In this document: piece by piece, positions 8,176-16,702 of the stretch
How positions within the stretch are numbered: position 1 is the stretch's first letter
Layout: each line of letters starts with the position of its first letter
NCBI RefSeq assembly: GCF_015277815.1
Contig: NZ_CP063813.1
Coordinates: forward strand, 992,001 to 1,056,000
Length of the DNA stretch: 64,000 bases
Direction of reading: 5' to 3'
Origin: Microbacterium atlanticum
GTDB taxonomy: Bacteria; Actinomycetota; Actinomycetes; Actinomycetales; Microbacteriaceae
Translations under genes and position numbers: made by a program
The notes under the pieces: generated by a model
Seen by the model: the letters and a program-made list of their open reading frames with translations, nothing else
Told to the model about the DNA's origin: nothing
Database searches by the model: none

Positions 8176-8853
8176 ATGACGCGCGTTGCCCTCATCGACG
8201 ACCACGAGTCGGTGCGGCTCGGCCTGCAGGCGGCGTGCGCCCGCGCGGAGCGCATGAACGTCGCGTTCTCGGGCAGCACCGTGACGGAGTACCTGGACTG
8301 GCGGGCCTACGCACGCCAGGCGCCGGCCGACGTGGTCGTGCTCGACCTCACGCTCGGCGACGGCACGACGGTGACCGAGAACGTGGCGCGGCTCGTCCGC
8401 GACGGCTCGAGCGTCATCATCCACAGCGTCGCCGACCGCCCTGCCGCTGTGCGCGAGGCGCTCGCCGCGGGGGCTGCCGGCGTCGTCAGCAAGTCCTCGC
8501 CGATCGACGATGTGATCGCCGCGGTGCGCACGGTCGCCCGCGGCGAGCCCCTCAACAACGTCGAGTGGGCCAGCGCCGTCGAGGGCGACCGCGCATTCGC
8601 CGATGCCCAGCTGTCGGCGCGGGAGCGCGATGTGCTGCGGCTCTACGCCGCCGGGCTGCCGCTCAAGGTCGTCGCCGACCGGCTGGGCGTCGCCTACTCC
8701 ACCGCCAAGGAGAACATCACGCGCATCCGCGTCAAGTACGTCGAGGTCGGGCGCCCCGCGCCCACGAAGATCGATCTGCTCCACCGTGCGGTCGAGGACG
8801 GCATCCTCGTCGAGCCGTCCGCCGACCCGGGAGACCTGGCGCGTGGCCGCTGA
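8176..8853 (+). CDS. LuxR-type (NarL/FixJ) response regulator
   Basis: DNA-binding half of a two-component system. The 225-residue protein has an N-terminal receiver (about 1-120) with the acidic pair IDD at 7-9, phospho-acceptor Asp57 in VVVLDLTL and Lys106 in GVVSKSS. A LuxR helix-turn-helix follows (LSARERDVLRLYAAG... at about 146-190). The HTH contains YSTAKENITRIRVKY where most relatives have TVKxHxxxI, so it is a somewhat divergent reader. The next gene, the sensor kinase, begins inside the last codons with an 11-nt overlap, strong evidence for co-translation. Target genes are unknown. Neighbouring genes suggest an envelope role, but that is only context. Confidence 0.88.
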   Translation: MTRVALIDDHESVRLGLQAACARAERMNVAFSGSTVTEYLDWRAYARQAPADVVVLDLTLGDGTTVTENVARLVRDGSSVIIHSVADRPAAVREALAAGAAGVVSKSSPIDDVIAAVRTVARGEPLNNVEWASAVEGDRAFADAQLSARERDVLRLYAAGLPLKVVADRLGVAYSTAKENITRIRVKYVEVGRPAPTKIDLLHRAVEDGILVEPSADPGDLARGR

Positions 8854-10090
8854 CGTTCAGACGGGCGTGGTCGACACGGCGTGGGGGCAGATCCCGCACT
8901 CGACTCACGCGACGGCCGGCATCGGCTCCTTCACCCGGTCGCGGGTCGAGCGCATCATCTCGCTCGCGGCCGGCCTCGGATCCGTCCTCGTCGGCCTCCA
9001 GTCGTTCCTGACCGCGCTGGGCTCCACCGACGAGCGCCCCGGGTGGCACCTGGCCCTCATGGTCTCGGTCTTCGGCTCGCTCGCGGTGATGATCCTGGCG
9101 TGCATCATCGGCCGCGGCGTGCGGATCGCCGCCGGTGCGTTCGCGATGATCTACGTCCTCGCCCTTGCCGCCTGGCCGATCGCGACCGCGGGCATCGCGC
9201 CGGCGTCGCTGGACGAGCCGTGGATCTGGCTGCCCCTGAACCTCGCGACGCTGGCCGCCGTGCTGGCGTTCCCGCTGCCGCTGCAGATCGTGTGGACCGC
9301 GCTGACGCCGCTGCTGTTCGGGATCGTCCGGCTCATCCAGGTGGGGTTCGCCCAGGAGTACTGGCTGGTCGTCGGCCTCGACGTGTCCTTCACGCTCATC
9401 CTCGGTGGGGTGATCCTCACCCTGGGCTGGCTGTTCCGCTCGATGGCCGTCAACGTCGACGAGACACGCGCCCGGGCGGTGGCCTCGTACGCGCAGGCGG
9501 CGGCGGCGGATGCCGCGGAGCAGGAGCGGGTGGCGGTCGCGGCGCTCATGCACGACAGCGTGCTGGCCGCGCTGATCGCGGCGGAGCGCGCGACCACGCC
9601 GCGCGAGCGCACCCTCGCGGCGACGATGGCCAGGGAAGCGCTGACCCGGCTCGCGAACACCGAGCAGGACGACCACGAGGGCACCGACGAGCCGTGGGAT
9701 GCCGCGACCCTCGCCGCAGAGATCGGCGAGGCCGCGCGCGACCTGGGCGTGGAGGTGGACGTGCAGCGTGACATCGACCCCGCCTCGCCGCCGATCCCTG
9801 GTCGGGTGGCGCGGGCGCTGACGCTGGCGGCGACCCAGGCGGTCGCCAACGCCGTCCAGCACGCCGGCGGCGCGGGGCTCGACGTCGCCGTCGCGTCCCA
9901 CGAGGGACGCGTGCGCGTCGAGGTGCGGGATGCGGGGGAGGGCTTCGATCCGGATGCCGTCCCCGACGACCGCCTCGGGATCCGCGCGTCGATCGTGGCC
10001 AGGGTCGCCGCGGTGGGCGGGCAGACCGACCTGCGCACGGGTCCGCAGGGGACCGTCGTCCGCCTGTCGTGGCAGGAGGCCGCCGCATGA
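8843..10090 (+). CDS. Membrane sensor histidine kinase
   Basis: Partner of the regulator just upstream. It starts at GTG 8843 inside the end of that gene and has 415 residues. About five to six hydrophobic segments fill residues 38-200. A cytoplasmic helix follows with the phosphorylation motif ALMHDSVLAAL (His237), then a HATPase domain with N-box TQAVANAVQHA (Asn336), the G-box DAGEGFDPDAVPDDRLGI and a terminal GTVVRLSW. There is no large extracellular loop, so the signal is probably sensed within the membrane. The stop codon overlaps the ATG of the next gene by 4 bases. The layout fits NarL-family kinases of actinobacteria. Confidence 0.85.
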   Translation: MAADVQTGVVDTAWGQIPHSTHATAGIGSFTRSRVERIISLAAGLGSVLVGLQSFLTALGSTDERPGWHLALMVSVFGSLAVMILACIIGRGVRIAAGAFAMIYVLALAAWPIATAGIAPASLDEPWIWLPLNLATLAAVLAFPLPLQIVWTALTPLLFGIVRLIQVGFAQEYWLVVGLDVSFTLILGGVILTLGWLFRSMAVNVDETRARAVASYAQAAAADAAEQERVAVAALMHDSVLAALIAAERATTPRERTLAATMAREALTRLANTEQDDHEGTDEPWDAATLAAEIGEAARDLGVEVDVQRDIDPASPPIPGRVARALTLAATQAVANAVQHAGGAGLDVAVASHEGRVRVEVRDAGEGFDPDAVPDDRLGIRASIVARVAAVGGQTDLRTGPQGTVVRLSWQEAAA

Positions 10091-11178
10091 TCAGCGTCAA
10101 GAACGTCCTGGTTGTGCTGGCCGTCGCCTTCACGGCGTACCTGGCCGCGCGCGGGCTCTCGTGGACCAGCCCGGTGCCCTATCCGCTCGTCGTGGTCACC
10201 ACCTTGGCGCTCTACCTCGCGACGACCTGGCTCTGCATCTTCTGGGAGCCCGCGGCGCTGCGCGCCGCGCGCGCCGCCGCGGGCCGGGCCCCGCGGCCGG
10301 ACGCCGACCGGACCGATGCCGTGGCCGACGGCATCCGGGGACCGGTCCCGCTGCCGGTGCCCGCACAGATCCTGGCTCTGGCGTGCGCGATCATCGTGCC
10401 GAGCGCCATCGCCCTCTCGGTCGGCGCCGCCTCGCGCACCGAGCCCTTCGCCACCTGGTATCTCGGCGGCATCGGCGCCCTGATGACGATCGTGATGGTG
10501 CGCCGCCGTCCCTGGACGGCGTGGGCGGGGATCGTTGCCCTGTCGGTGGCGTCGATGGCGTGGATGGGACCGCTGACGGCGCTCGGGCTCGGTCTCGTCG
10601 GCTCCATCGTGTGGGTGGCCGTCGCGCAGATGCTGGTGCGCTCGATGGACCGCGCCGCGCGGGACACCTCGCGGCTCACCCGGCTGCAGCGCGCCGCGAC
10701 GGCGTGGCAGACCTCTCAGGTGGTGCGGCAGCGGGAGCGGCGGGTGCAGGTGCAGAAGGCGCTCGCCGTGGCCGGTCCGGTGCTCACGCGCACTGTCGCC
10801 AACGCCGGCGCCCTCACCGACGACGACCGCCTCGAGGCGCGCATCGCCGAGGGCCGGCTGCGTGACGAGATGCGCGGCCCCCGCCTCCTCGACGACGACG
10901 TGCGCGCCGAGCTCGAGCGCGCGCGGCGTCGCGGGGCCAATGTGACGGTGCTGGACGAGGGTGGCCTCGACGACGTCGACGAGGACACGCTGTCGGTGAT
11001 CCGCGCGCAGCTGGCCGAGACGCTGCGATCGGCCAGCTCCGACCGCCTGTACATCCGCACCTCGCCGGACGAGCGTGTCGCGGTGACCGTCGTCGGGCGC
11101 TCGCCGTCGGTCGGCGCGCCCAGCGACGAGGACGCCGTCGACCTGTGGCGCGAGATCGCGCACCCCGGGAGGGTGTGA
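10087..11178 (+). CDS. Membrane protein with kinase-like C-terminal half (degenerate)
   Basis: A 363-residue protein translated with the sensor kinase (ATGA overlap). Two hydrophobic segments at the N-terminus (about 5-55) are followed by a charged loop and three to four more segments (about 90-190). The C-terminal half is soluble and helical (VRQRERRVQVQKALAVAG...) and then reads RARRRGANVTVLDEGG...VAVTVVGR. That resembles the region after the dimerisation helices of histidine kinases, but without a phosphorylatable His motif, N-box or G-boxes. I did not recognise a named family. The best guess is an accessory or inhibitory subunit of the sensor. The likeness to kinases is weak and inferred. 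Confidence 0.6.
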   Translation: MISVKNVLVVLAVAFTAYLAARGLSWTSPVPYPLVVVTTLALYLATTWLCIFWEPAALRAARAAAGRAPRPDADRTDAVADGIRGPVPLPVPAQILALACAIIVPSAIALSVGAASRTEPFATWYLGGIGALMTIVMVRRRPWTAWAGIVALSVASMAWMGPLTALGLGLVGSIVWVAVAQMLVRSMDRAARDTSRLTRLQRAATAWQTSQVVRQRERRVQVQKALAVAGPVLTRTVANAGALTDDDRLEARIAEGRLRDEMRGPRLLDDDVRAELERARRRGANVTVLDEGGLDDVDEDTLSVIRAQLAETLRSASSDRLYIRTSPDERVAVTVVGRSPSVGAPSDEDAVDLWREIAHPGRV

Positions 11179-11237
11179 TCCCGCACGGTGGCGTCCCGCG
11201 ACGGCGCTGAGGCCGCGCTTCCGGCGCGCGCGAGAAG

Positions 11238-11288
11238 CCCCTGCTGAGCGCTTCCCGCCCAGCAGGGGAGGAAGCCGGGCGGGAAGCG
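11238..11288 (+). repeat. Hairpin with pseudoknot potential
   Basis: CCCCTGCTG (11238-11246) pairs with CAGCAGGGG (11260-11268). The loop of that stem (11249-11259, CGCTTCCCGCC) is exactly complementary to GGCGGGAAGCG downstream (11278-11288). The two pairings cross, so they form either an H-type pseudoknot or two competing hairpins. Confidence 0.6.
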
Positions 11289-11298
11289 GAGCGGAAGG

Positions 11299-11333
11299 AG
11301 GCGAGGGGCGGCGAAGCCGCCCGCCCCTCGCCT
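11299..11333. terminator. 13-bp GC hairpin
   Basis: AGGCGAGGGGCGG (11299-11311) and CCGCCCCTCGCCT (11321-11333) are perfect complements with a 9-nt loop. Being strong on both strands, it is the best candidate for the terminator of both convergent operons. Confidence 0.6.
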
Positions 11334-11334
11334 G

Positions 11335-11361
11335 GCGGACGGTTACCCGAAAACCGTCCGC
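11335..11361. repeat. 10-bp perfect hairpin
   Basis: GCGGACGGTT (11335-11344) and AACCGTCCGC (11352-11361) with a 7-nt loop ACCCGAA, one base after the previous stem. Confidence 0.6.
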
Positions 11362-11363
11362 AT

Positions 11364-11420
11364 GGCCGGACCCGGGGCATCCGCAGAACGGATTCGGGTC
11401 GGCCGAACGCAGAAGCGTTC
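11364..11420. repeat. Two adjoining hairpins (nested 41-nt and short 16-nt)
   Basis: 11364-11404: outer stem GGCC(G)GACCCG with CGGGTCGGCC (one bulged G), inner stem ATCCG/CGGAT with loop CAGAA. It is followed without a gap by GAACGC-AGAA-GCGTTC (11405-11420), a 6-bp stem with a tetraloop. Confidence 0.55.
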
Positions 11421-11520
11421 CAGCGCTACAAGTATCTCGACGGGGCGCGTCCGGTGTCTGTAGGTATTTCGGGGGACATTTCACCCGCCCCGTTCGCCGC
11501 GGGGCTGCCGGGTGGCCGCC

Positions 11521-11760
11521 TCATCGTCCGCCGAAGCGTCCCCAGCCGAGCTCCCGCTGCAGCGGCAGGCGCAGGGCGCGCTGCGAGAGCGACCAGGCGC
11601 TGCGGCGGGCGCTGTCATCCGCGACGGCCTCGGCCGCCTCTCCGACGTACGCCTCGCTCACGACGGCGATGAGCGCCGCCAGCTCCTCCTCCGTGGCAGC
11701 GCCGCGCAGCACGTCGATCCTGACGCTTCCCGCCTGCGAGCCGTCTTCAGCGATGCTCAC
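11521..11760 (-). CDS. accE: Acyl-CoA carboxylase epsilon subunit
   Basis: Small activating subunit that helps the alpha (biotin) and beta (carboxyltransferase) subunits of actinobacterial acyl-CoA carboxylases assemble. It has 79 residues from a GTG at 11760, overlapping the accD stop by 4 bases. The family pattern is clear: a basic start, [21 protein letters not shown], then a tail [23 protein letters not shown] resembling the W-R-x(4)-P-x(2)-G-x-G-W-R ending of other epsilon subunits. It is shorter than mycobacterial AccE5 (about 177 aa) because it lacks the long disordered N-terminus. It is too small and too diverged for many annotation pipelines. Identity rests on gene order plus the conserved core. 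Confidence 0.85.
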   Translation of the reverse strand: MSIAEDGSQAGSVRIDVLRGAATEEELAALIAVVSEAYVGEAAEAVADDSARRSAWSLSQRALRLPLQRELGWGRFGGR

Positions 11761-13346
11761 AGCGGGATGTTCCCGTGCTTCTTGGGGGGCAGGCTCGCGC
11801 GCTTCCCGCGCAGTGCCCGCAGCGCCTTCGCGATCGACACCCGGGTGTGCGCCGGCTCGATGATGCCGTCCAGCTCGCCGCGCTCGGCCGCGAGGAACGG
11901 GGAGGCGACGTTGTACGTGTACTCGTTCGCCAGGCGGGTGCGCACCGCGGCGACGTCCTCGCCGGCCTCCTCGGCGCGCTTGATCTCTCCCCGGTAGAGG
12001 ATGTTCACCGCCCCCTGGCCGCCCATGACGGCGATCTCCGCCGTCGGCCAGGCGAGGTTGATGTCGGCGCCGAGCTGCTTGGAGCCCATCACGATGTAGG
12101 CGCCGCCGTAGGCCTTGCGCAGGATGACCGTCACCAGCGGCACGGTCGCCTCGGCGTACGCATACAGCAGCTTCGCGCCGCGGCGGATGACCCCGGTCCA
12201 CTCCTGGTCGGTGCCGGGGAGGTAGCCCGGCACGTCGACGAGGGTCACGATCGGGATGGAGAACGCGTCGCAGAACCGCACGAAGCGGCTCGCCTTCTCG
12301 CCGGCCTCGATGTTGAGGGTGCCCGCCATCTGCGACGGCTGGTTCGCGATGATGCCGACCGAGCGCCCCTCGATGCGGCCGAAGCCGATGACGATGTTGG
12401 GCGCGAACAGCGGCTGCACCTCGAGGAAGTCCTCGGCGTCGACGATGCCCCGGATGACCTGGTGGATGTCGTACGGCTGGTTGGGCGAGTCGGGGATGAT
12501 CGCGTTCAGAGCCCGGTCGGCATCCGTCGTCTCGAACTCGAAGCCGCTTTCGTAGACCGGCAGCTCGGCCATGTTGTTGTCGGGGAGGAAGCCGAGCATG
12601 GTCCGCACATAGTCGATCGCGTCGTCCTCGTCCTCGGCGAGGTAGTGGGCGACGCCGGAGCGGGTGTTGTGCGTGTGCGCGCCGCCGAGCTCCTCCATGC
12701 CGACGTCCTCGCCGGTCACCGTCTTGATCACGTCCGGGCCGGTGACGAACATCTGGCTGGTCTTGTCGACCATGACGACGAAGTCGGTGAGGGCGGGGGA
12801 GTACACCGCGCCCCCGGCCGCCGGGCCCATGATGATCGAGATCTGCGGGATGACCCCCGACGCCTGCGTGTTCAGGCGGAAGATCTCGCCGTACTTGCCG
12901 AGCGCGACCACGCCCTCCTGGATCCGTGCGCCACCCGAGTCGAGGATCCCGACGACAGGGATGCCGGAGCGCAGCGCGAACTCCATCACCTTGATGATCT
13001 TCTCGCCGGCCACCTCGCCCAGCGATCCGCCGAAGGTCGAGAAGTCCTGCGAGTAGACCGCGACCGTGCGGCCGTGGATGGTGCCCACCCCCGACACGAC
13101 GGAATCGCCGTAGGGCCGCGAGCGGTCCATCCCGAAGGCGGTGGTGCGGTGGCGGACGTACTCGTCGAGCTCGACGAAGCTGCCGGTGTCCAGGAGCAGA
13201 TCGATGCGCTCGCGCGCGGTGCCCTTGCCCTTCGCGTGCTGCTTCTGCTTGGCGACCTCCTCGGGATCGAGCACGGCCTCCTGGAATCGGGCGCGGAGGT
13301 CGGCGATCTTGCCGGCGGTCGTCGAGAGGTCGGGCTGCTCGGTCAC
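11757..13346 (-). CDS. accD: Acyl-CoA carboxylase beta subunit (carboxyltransferase)
   Basis: Transfers carboxylate from biotin to an acyl-CoA. It has 529 residues from the GTG at 13346, which follows TAGGGT by 7 nt (leaderless). The N- and C-terminal crotonase-fold halves are evident: [13 protein letters not shown] and [18 protein letters not shown] in the first, [28 protein letters not shown] and [14 protein letters not shown] in the second. The oxyanion-hole glycines in both halves are present. At the position that sets chain-length preference in Streptomyces PccB/AccB the residue is Ile418, not Asp, pointing to acetyl-CoA being accepted. accE is translated with it, and the AccA3 partner is at 4.1-5.9 kb. 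Main role: malonyl-CoA supply for fatty acids. Confidence 0.94.
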   Translation of the reverse strand: MTEQPDLSTTAGKIADLRARFQEAVLDPEEVAKQKQHAKGKGTARERIDLLLDTGSFVELDEYVRHRTTAFGMDRSRPYGDSVVSGVGTIHGRTVAVYSQDFSTFGGSLGEVAGEKIIKVMEFALRSGIPVVGILDSGGARIQEGVVALGKYGEIFRLNTQASGVIPQISIIMGPAAGGAVYSPALTDFVVMVDKTSQMFVTGPDVIKTVTGEDVGMEELGGAHTHNTRSGVAHYLAEDEDDAIDYVRTMLGFLPDNNMAELPVYESGFEFETTDADRALNAIIPDSPNQPYDIHQVIRGIVDAEDFLEVQPLFAPNIVIGFGRIEGRSVGIIANQPSQMAGTLNIEAGEKASRFVRFCDAFSIPIVTLVDVPGYLPGTDQEWTGVIRRGAKLLYAYAEATVPLVTVILRKAYGGAYIVMGSKQLGADINLAWPTAEIAVMGGQGAVNILYRGEIKRAEEAGEDVAAVRTRLANEYTYNVASPFLAAERGELDGIIEPAHTRVSIAKALRALRGKRASLPPKKHGNIPL

Positions 13347-13353
13347 GGATTCC

Positions 13354-13359
13354 ACCCTA
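13354..13359 (-). promoter_or_regulatory. -10 box TAGGGT of accD-accE
   Basis: Minus-strand TAGGGT, 7 nt before the GTG at 13346. Confidence 0.55.
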
Positions 13360-13515
13360 TCGGCGGGGTCGGCGCATCCGTTGGAGAGTGTGCACAAGGG
13401 GTCGCGGCATCCGCTGTCGACCGTCGCAGGACTTGCCTCGCCGTGTCGCACGGAGACGCCGGGGCCACGCCGTGCCGTCTCATCCTCGATCCGTGCGGTC
13501 GCCCGCCCTCGGCGG

Positions 13516-13521
13516 TAGGGT
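13516..13521 (+). promoter_or_regulatory. -10 box TAGGGT of the CWB2/serine hydrolase gene
   Basis: TAGGGT is followed by 10 nt and the GTG at 13532, giving a predicted leader of only 3-4 nt. It is divergent from accD. Confidence 0.45.
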
Positions 13522-13531
13522 CTGACTCACT

Positions 13532-15766
13532 GTGGAGCCGCGGTCGAGGTGGTCGGAGCGGGCATCGGTGCGCGCGCTGGTGTTCGGGCTCGTGATCGCC
13601 CTGAGTCTGGGACCGGATGCCGCGTCCGCCGCTGCGCCGCTGCCGCAGGACTCCGCAAGCGTGGTCGCCGCGGTCGACGACACCGGGGAGCCCGCCGTCG
13701 CGCCGGAGCCGCCGTCGCCGTCCACGTCGCCTCCGGTCCCGGAGCCGGGCGCGACCGGCGCCCCGGAGCCCACCCCCACTCCGACGCCCACCCCGACCCC
13801 CGCGCCGACCGAACCCGAGGCGGACCCCGCGCCCGACGGCGAGGAGCCGGCGCCGCAGCCCGGAGCCCCCGACCCCTCGCCGCCCCCGGACTCCTCCGAG
13901 GCGATCGCACCCCTTGCCGTGTCAGAGGTGCCCACCATGCCGCGGCTCGCGGGCGCCGACCGGTTCAGCACAAGCGTCGCGGCCTCCCAGGCGGCCTTTC
14001 CTTCCGGCACGGCGACCGTGCTCGTCACGTCGGGCTACGCGCCCGTGGACGCGATCATCGCTGCCGGGCTTGCGGCGGGGCTTTCGGCGCCGATCCTCTA
14101 CGTCCACCCCGAGACCGTCCCCGACGTGGTCGCGGCCGAGATCGCGCGGCTCGGTGCGACCTCGATCGTCATCGTCGGCGGCGCCACCGTCGTGCCGGAC
14201 CCGGTCGCCGATCGCCTGCGAGCCATCGTCCCGGACGTCCGGCGATTCGGCGGCGGAGACCGCTTCGAGACCTCACGCCTGGCGATGCTCGGACGCAGCA
14301 CGCCCACCGACACCGCGTATCTCACCGGCGGCGCGGGCCAGATCGACCCGCCGGTGGCGTCGGTGGCGGCCGCCGCGACGGACCGGGCGGCGCTGCTGGT
14401 CAACGGCCTCCAGGCGAGCGTGGACGCTCCGACCGCGGACGCGCTGCGCTCCCTCGGAGTGCGCAACCTCGTGCTGGTGGGAGGCCTCGGCACCATCGGC
14501 TCGTCGTACGAGGCGTCGTTGCGAGCCGAGGGCTTCGCGGTGTCGCGGCGGACGGGCGCAGACCGCTACGCGACGGCCGTGATGATGGCGGACGAGCGGA
14601 GCGCACCCGCCGCTCGCGCCATCGTCGCCAACTCGGGCACCGCCGCGGACGTGGGCGTCGCCGCGGGCCTGGCGGCGGTGACGCGACAGCCGCTGTACTA
14701 CACCATCAAGCCCTGCCTGGTCGATGTGGCCGCGGCGCACATCGCCGCCGCCGGGCTGGCCGTGACCGCCGTGGGCGGACCGGTCTGGCTGGGGGCGCCG
14801 GTGCTGGAGGGCCGCAGCTGCGCTTCGGTGCGGGCCGACGGCGAGCGCGCCCTCGAGGCGGCGCTGCAGGCGACGCTGTCGCAGATCGGCGGCAGCTACG
14901 CCGTGTCGGTCCGCGAGCTGACCGGCACGAATCAGACGGTGCACATCAACGGCGCGCAGCAGCGTGAGCCCGCGAGCATGCTGAAGGTCTTCGCCGCGTG
15001 GGCGGCGCTCAAGCGGATCGAGCAGGGCCGCGCCGGGTTCGGGACGATCCTCCCCTCGGGCGCGACGCTGGGCGGGTGCATCCACGTCATGATCGTGGCA
15101 TCCGACAACTACTGCCACTCCGACATCGTCCACTGGATCACCATCCCCGAGATCAACCGGATGATCTCCGCCGCGGGCTTCCCCGGAACGTTCTACGGGA
15201 ACGTCTCCGCCGGCACCAGCGTCCTCTACGGCGGCAACCGCACGACCTCCAGCGACTCGAGCCTGTTCCTGCGTCGCCTGCGGAGCGGCGAGGTCCTCGC
15301 CCCGTGGCTGGCGGACGTCCTGCTCCACCCCATGCGCACGCAGGTCTTCCGCACCCGGATCCCGTCTGGGATCCCCGCGGGCGTGCCGCAGGCCAGCAAG
15401 CCCGGCGCGCTCTGGCTCTCGGGAGGGCTCATGCACGCGGACACCGCGATCATCGACGGCCCCGAGTCCACCTACGTCCTCACCGTGATCGGCGACGTGC
15501 ACACCTCGCAGGCGGGGATCCGGGTCATCTCCCGCACCGTCTACGAGCATTTCCACGGGGCGTTCGGGGCGGCGGCGTCGTACCCCGTCGAGCAGGTGCT
15601 GACCGTCGCTCCGACGGTGGTGCGCGCGAGCCCCGGAGGCGCGGTCGTCGCCGGCCTGCCGCAGTGGTACCCGCTGCAGGTCCTGGACGCCCGGCGCCTC
15701 TGGTACCTGGTGCAGTACGGCTCGCGGCAGGTGTGGATCTTCTACTCCGACGTCGTCACCCGCTGA
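13532..15766 (+). CDS. Secreted protein: CWB2 repeats + serine beta-lactamase/transpeptidase-like domain + SH3-like tail
   Basis: Exported wall-bound protein of 744 residues. In order: signal peptide (1-33, ending ASAAA), a 100-residue Pro/Thr-rich linker with a TPTPTPTPTP run, three cell-wall-binding type 2 repeats (about 135-430, marked by GADRFSTS, GGDRFETS and GADRYATA), a serine-hydrolase domain and a C-terminal SH3-like module (about 680-744). The hydrolase has the three penicillin-recognising motifs: SMLK with Ser482/Lys485, SDN at 524-526 and KPG at 623-625 in place of KTG. Two cysteines (CIHV, NYCH) flank the active site. It may act on peptidoglycan stems or as a beta-lactamase; sequence alone cannot decide. 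Confidence 0.85.
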   Translation: MEPRSRWSERASVRALVFGLVIALSLGPDAASAAAPLPQDSASVVAAVDDTGEPAVAPEPPSPSTSPPVPEPGATGAPEPTPTPTPTPTPAPTEPEADPAPDGEEPAPQPGAPDPSPPPDSSEAIAPLAVSEVPTMPRLAGADRFSTSVAASQAAFPSGTATVLVTSGYAPVDAIIAAGLAAGLSAPILYVHPETVPDVVAAEIARLGATSIVIVGGATVVPDPVADRLRAIVPDVRRFGGGDRFETSRLAMLGRSTPTDTAYLTGGAGQIDPPVASVAAAATDRAALLVNGLQASVDAPTADALRSLGVRNLVLVGGLGTIGSSYEASLRAEGFAVSRRTGADRYATAVMMADERSAPAARAIVANSGTAADVGVAAGLAAVTRQPLYYTIKPCLVDVAAAHIAAAGLAVTAVGGPVWLGAPVLEGRSCASVRADGERALEAALQATLSQIGGSYAVSVRELTGTNQTVHINGAQQREPASMLKVFAAWAALKRIEQGRAGFGTILPSGATLGGCIHVMIVASDNYCHSDIVHWITIPEINRMISAAGFPGTFYGNVSAGTSVLYGGNRTTSSDSSLFLRRLRSGEVLAPWLADVLLHPMRTQVFRTRIPSGIPAGVPQASKPGALWLSGGLMHADTAIIDGPESTYVLTVIGDVHTSQAGIRVISRTVYEHFHGAFGAAASYPVEQVLTVAPTVVRASPGGAVVAGLPQWYPLQVLDARRLWYLVQYGSRQVWIFYSDVVTR

Positions 15767-15813
15767 GCCGCAGCCGCGGCGGCGCCGGGCTCACCGGCGA
15801 GCAGCGCCCGCGG

Positions 15814-15819
15814 TAGCGT
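15814..15819 (+). promoter_or_regulatory. -10 box TAGCGT of birA
   Basis: TAGCGT, then exactly 6 nt, then the ATG at 15826 (leaderless geometry). Confidence 0.55.
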
Positions 15820-15825
15820 GTCACC

Positions 15826-16647
15826 ATGTCGATGACCGAGGACGGCTACCCCCTCGCCGCAGCCATCAGCCCCCGGGTCCAGGTCGTGGAGTCGACGGAC
15901 TCGACGAACGCCGACGTGGTGCGTCACGTCGCCGAGGCGCCGGCGGAGTGGCCGCACCTCTCGCTGCTGCTGACCGAGGATCAGCGCGCGGGCCGCGGCC
16001 GGCTCGACCGCACGTGGGTGACCCCGCCCGGCACCGCGCTCGCGGTGTCCGTCGTCATCGACGCGAGCGGGCTTCCGACGCCTTCCCGCGGATGGATCCC
16101 GCTCGTCGCCGGAGCGGCGATGACGCGCGCCATCCGGTCCCAGCTGCCCGGCGACGTCCACACCGCCGCGCTCAAGTGGCCCAACGACGTGCTGCTGGAC
16201 GGCGCCAAGGTCTGCGGCATCCTGGCGGAGGTCGTCCCCGGCCATCCGGAGATCGTCGTGGTCGGCGCGGGAGTGAACACGCGGATGCCGCGGCCCGACC
16301 TGCCCGTCGCCACGGCCACCTCCTTCGCGGCCCACGGCCTCACCTGCGACGAGGACCGCCTGCTCGCCGACTACCTGAGAGACCTCGACGAGCAGCTGGG
16401 GGCCCTCGTCGCCGCGGACGGCGATGCGGCGGCGTCCGGCGTGCTCGGCGGGATCGAGAGCCTCTGCGCCACCCTGGGAAGCGACGTGGCGGTGTCGCTC
16501 CCGGACGGCCAGACGCTGTGGGGACGCGGAAGCCGCCTCGACCCCGACGGCCGGCTGGTCATCGTCCAGGACGACGAGTACGAGAGCGTGGTGTCGGCCG
16601 GAGACGTGGTCCACGTCCGGACCCGCCCGACCTCCGCGCCCGACTGA
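15826..16647 (+). CDS. birA: Biotin-[acetyl-CoA-carboxylase] ligase
   Basis: Activates biotin as biotinyl-AMP and attaches it to the lysine in the biotinyl domain of AccA3. The 273-residue protein carries the ligase motifs GRGRLDRTW (biotin-AMP loop, about 56-64), KWPNDVLLDGAKVCGIL (about 117-133) and GAGVNTRM, followed by a C-terminal SH3-like domain. There is no N-terminal winged helix, so this is the monofunctional class that does not repress transcription. It sits near accD/accE, with the two-gene carboxylase operon and the CWB2 gene between, as in mycobacteria. The start at 15826 is supported by the leaderless promoter; a second ATG two codons later is also possible. Confidence 0.93.
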   Translation: MSMTEDGYPLAAAISPRVQVVESTDSTNADVVRHVAEAPAEWPHLSLLLTEDQRAGRGRLDRTWVTPPGTALAVSVVIDASGLPTPSRGWIPLVAGAAMTRAIRSQLPGDVHTAALKWPNDVLLDGAKVCGILAEVVPGHPEIVVVGAGVNTRMPRPDLPVATATSFAAHGLTCDEDRLLADYLRDLDEQLGALVAADGDAAASGVLGGIESLCATLGSDVAVSLPDGQTLWGRGSRLDPDGRLVIVQDDEYESVVSAGDVVHVRTRPTSAPD

Positions 16648-16690
16648 GGCCGTACCGGCGGGTGCGCGCCGCCGTGTCGCGGCCACCGGT

Positions 16691-16696
16691 CACAAT
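16691..16696 (+). promoter_or_regulatory. -10-like CACAAT of the PH-domain gene
   Basis: CACAAT followed by 6 nt and the ATG at 16703. It keeps the A at position 2 and the T at position 6 of TANNNT, so it is a weaker box. Confidence 0.4.
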
Positions 16697-16702
16697 GGGA
16701 CC

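Larger units (their letters stand above)
11179..11520. other. 342-bp non-coding region with an array of inverted repeats
   Basis: There is no credible gene here. The stretch lies between the convergent signalling operon and accE and contains five hairpins between 11238 and 11420, the last three nearly back-to-back (listed separately). They may be bidirectional terminators, or together a structured RNA. The remainder (11421-11520) is AT-richer (CTACAAGTATCTCG, TAGGTATTTCGG) but shows no clear signal. Confidence 0.6.

Noticed and set aside
13781..13815. CCCAC/CCGAC tandem repeats
   Set aside because: They encode the Thr-Pro linker of a secreted protein, a common spacer, not a mobile or CRISPR-type repeat.
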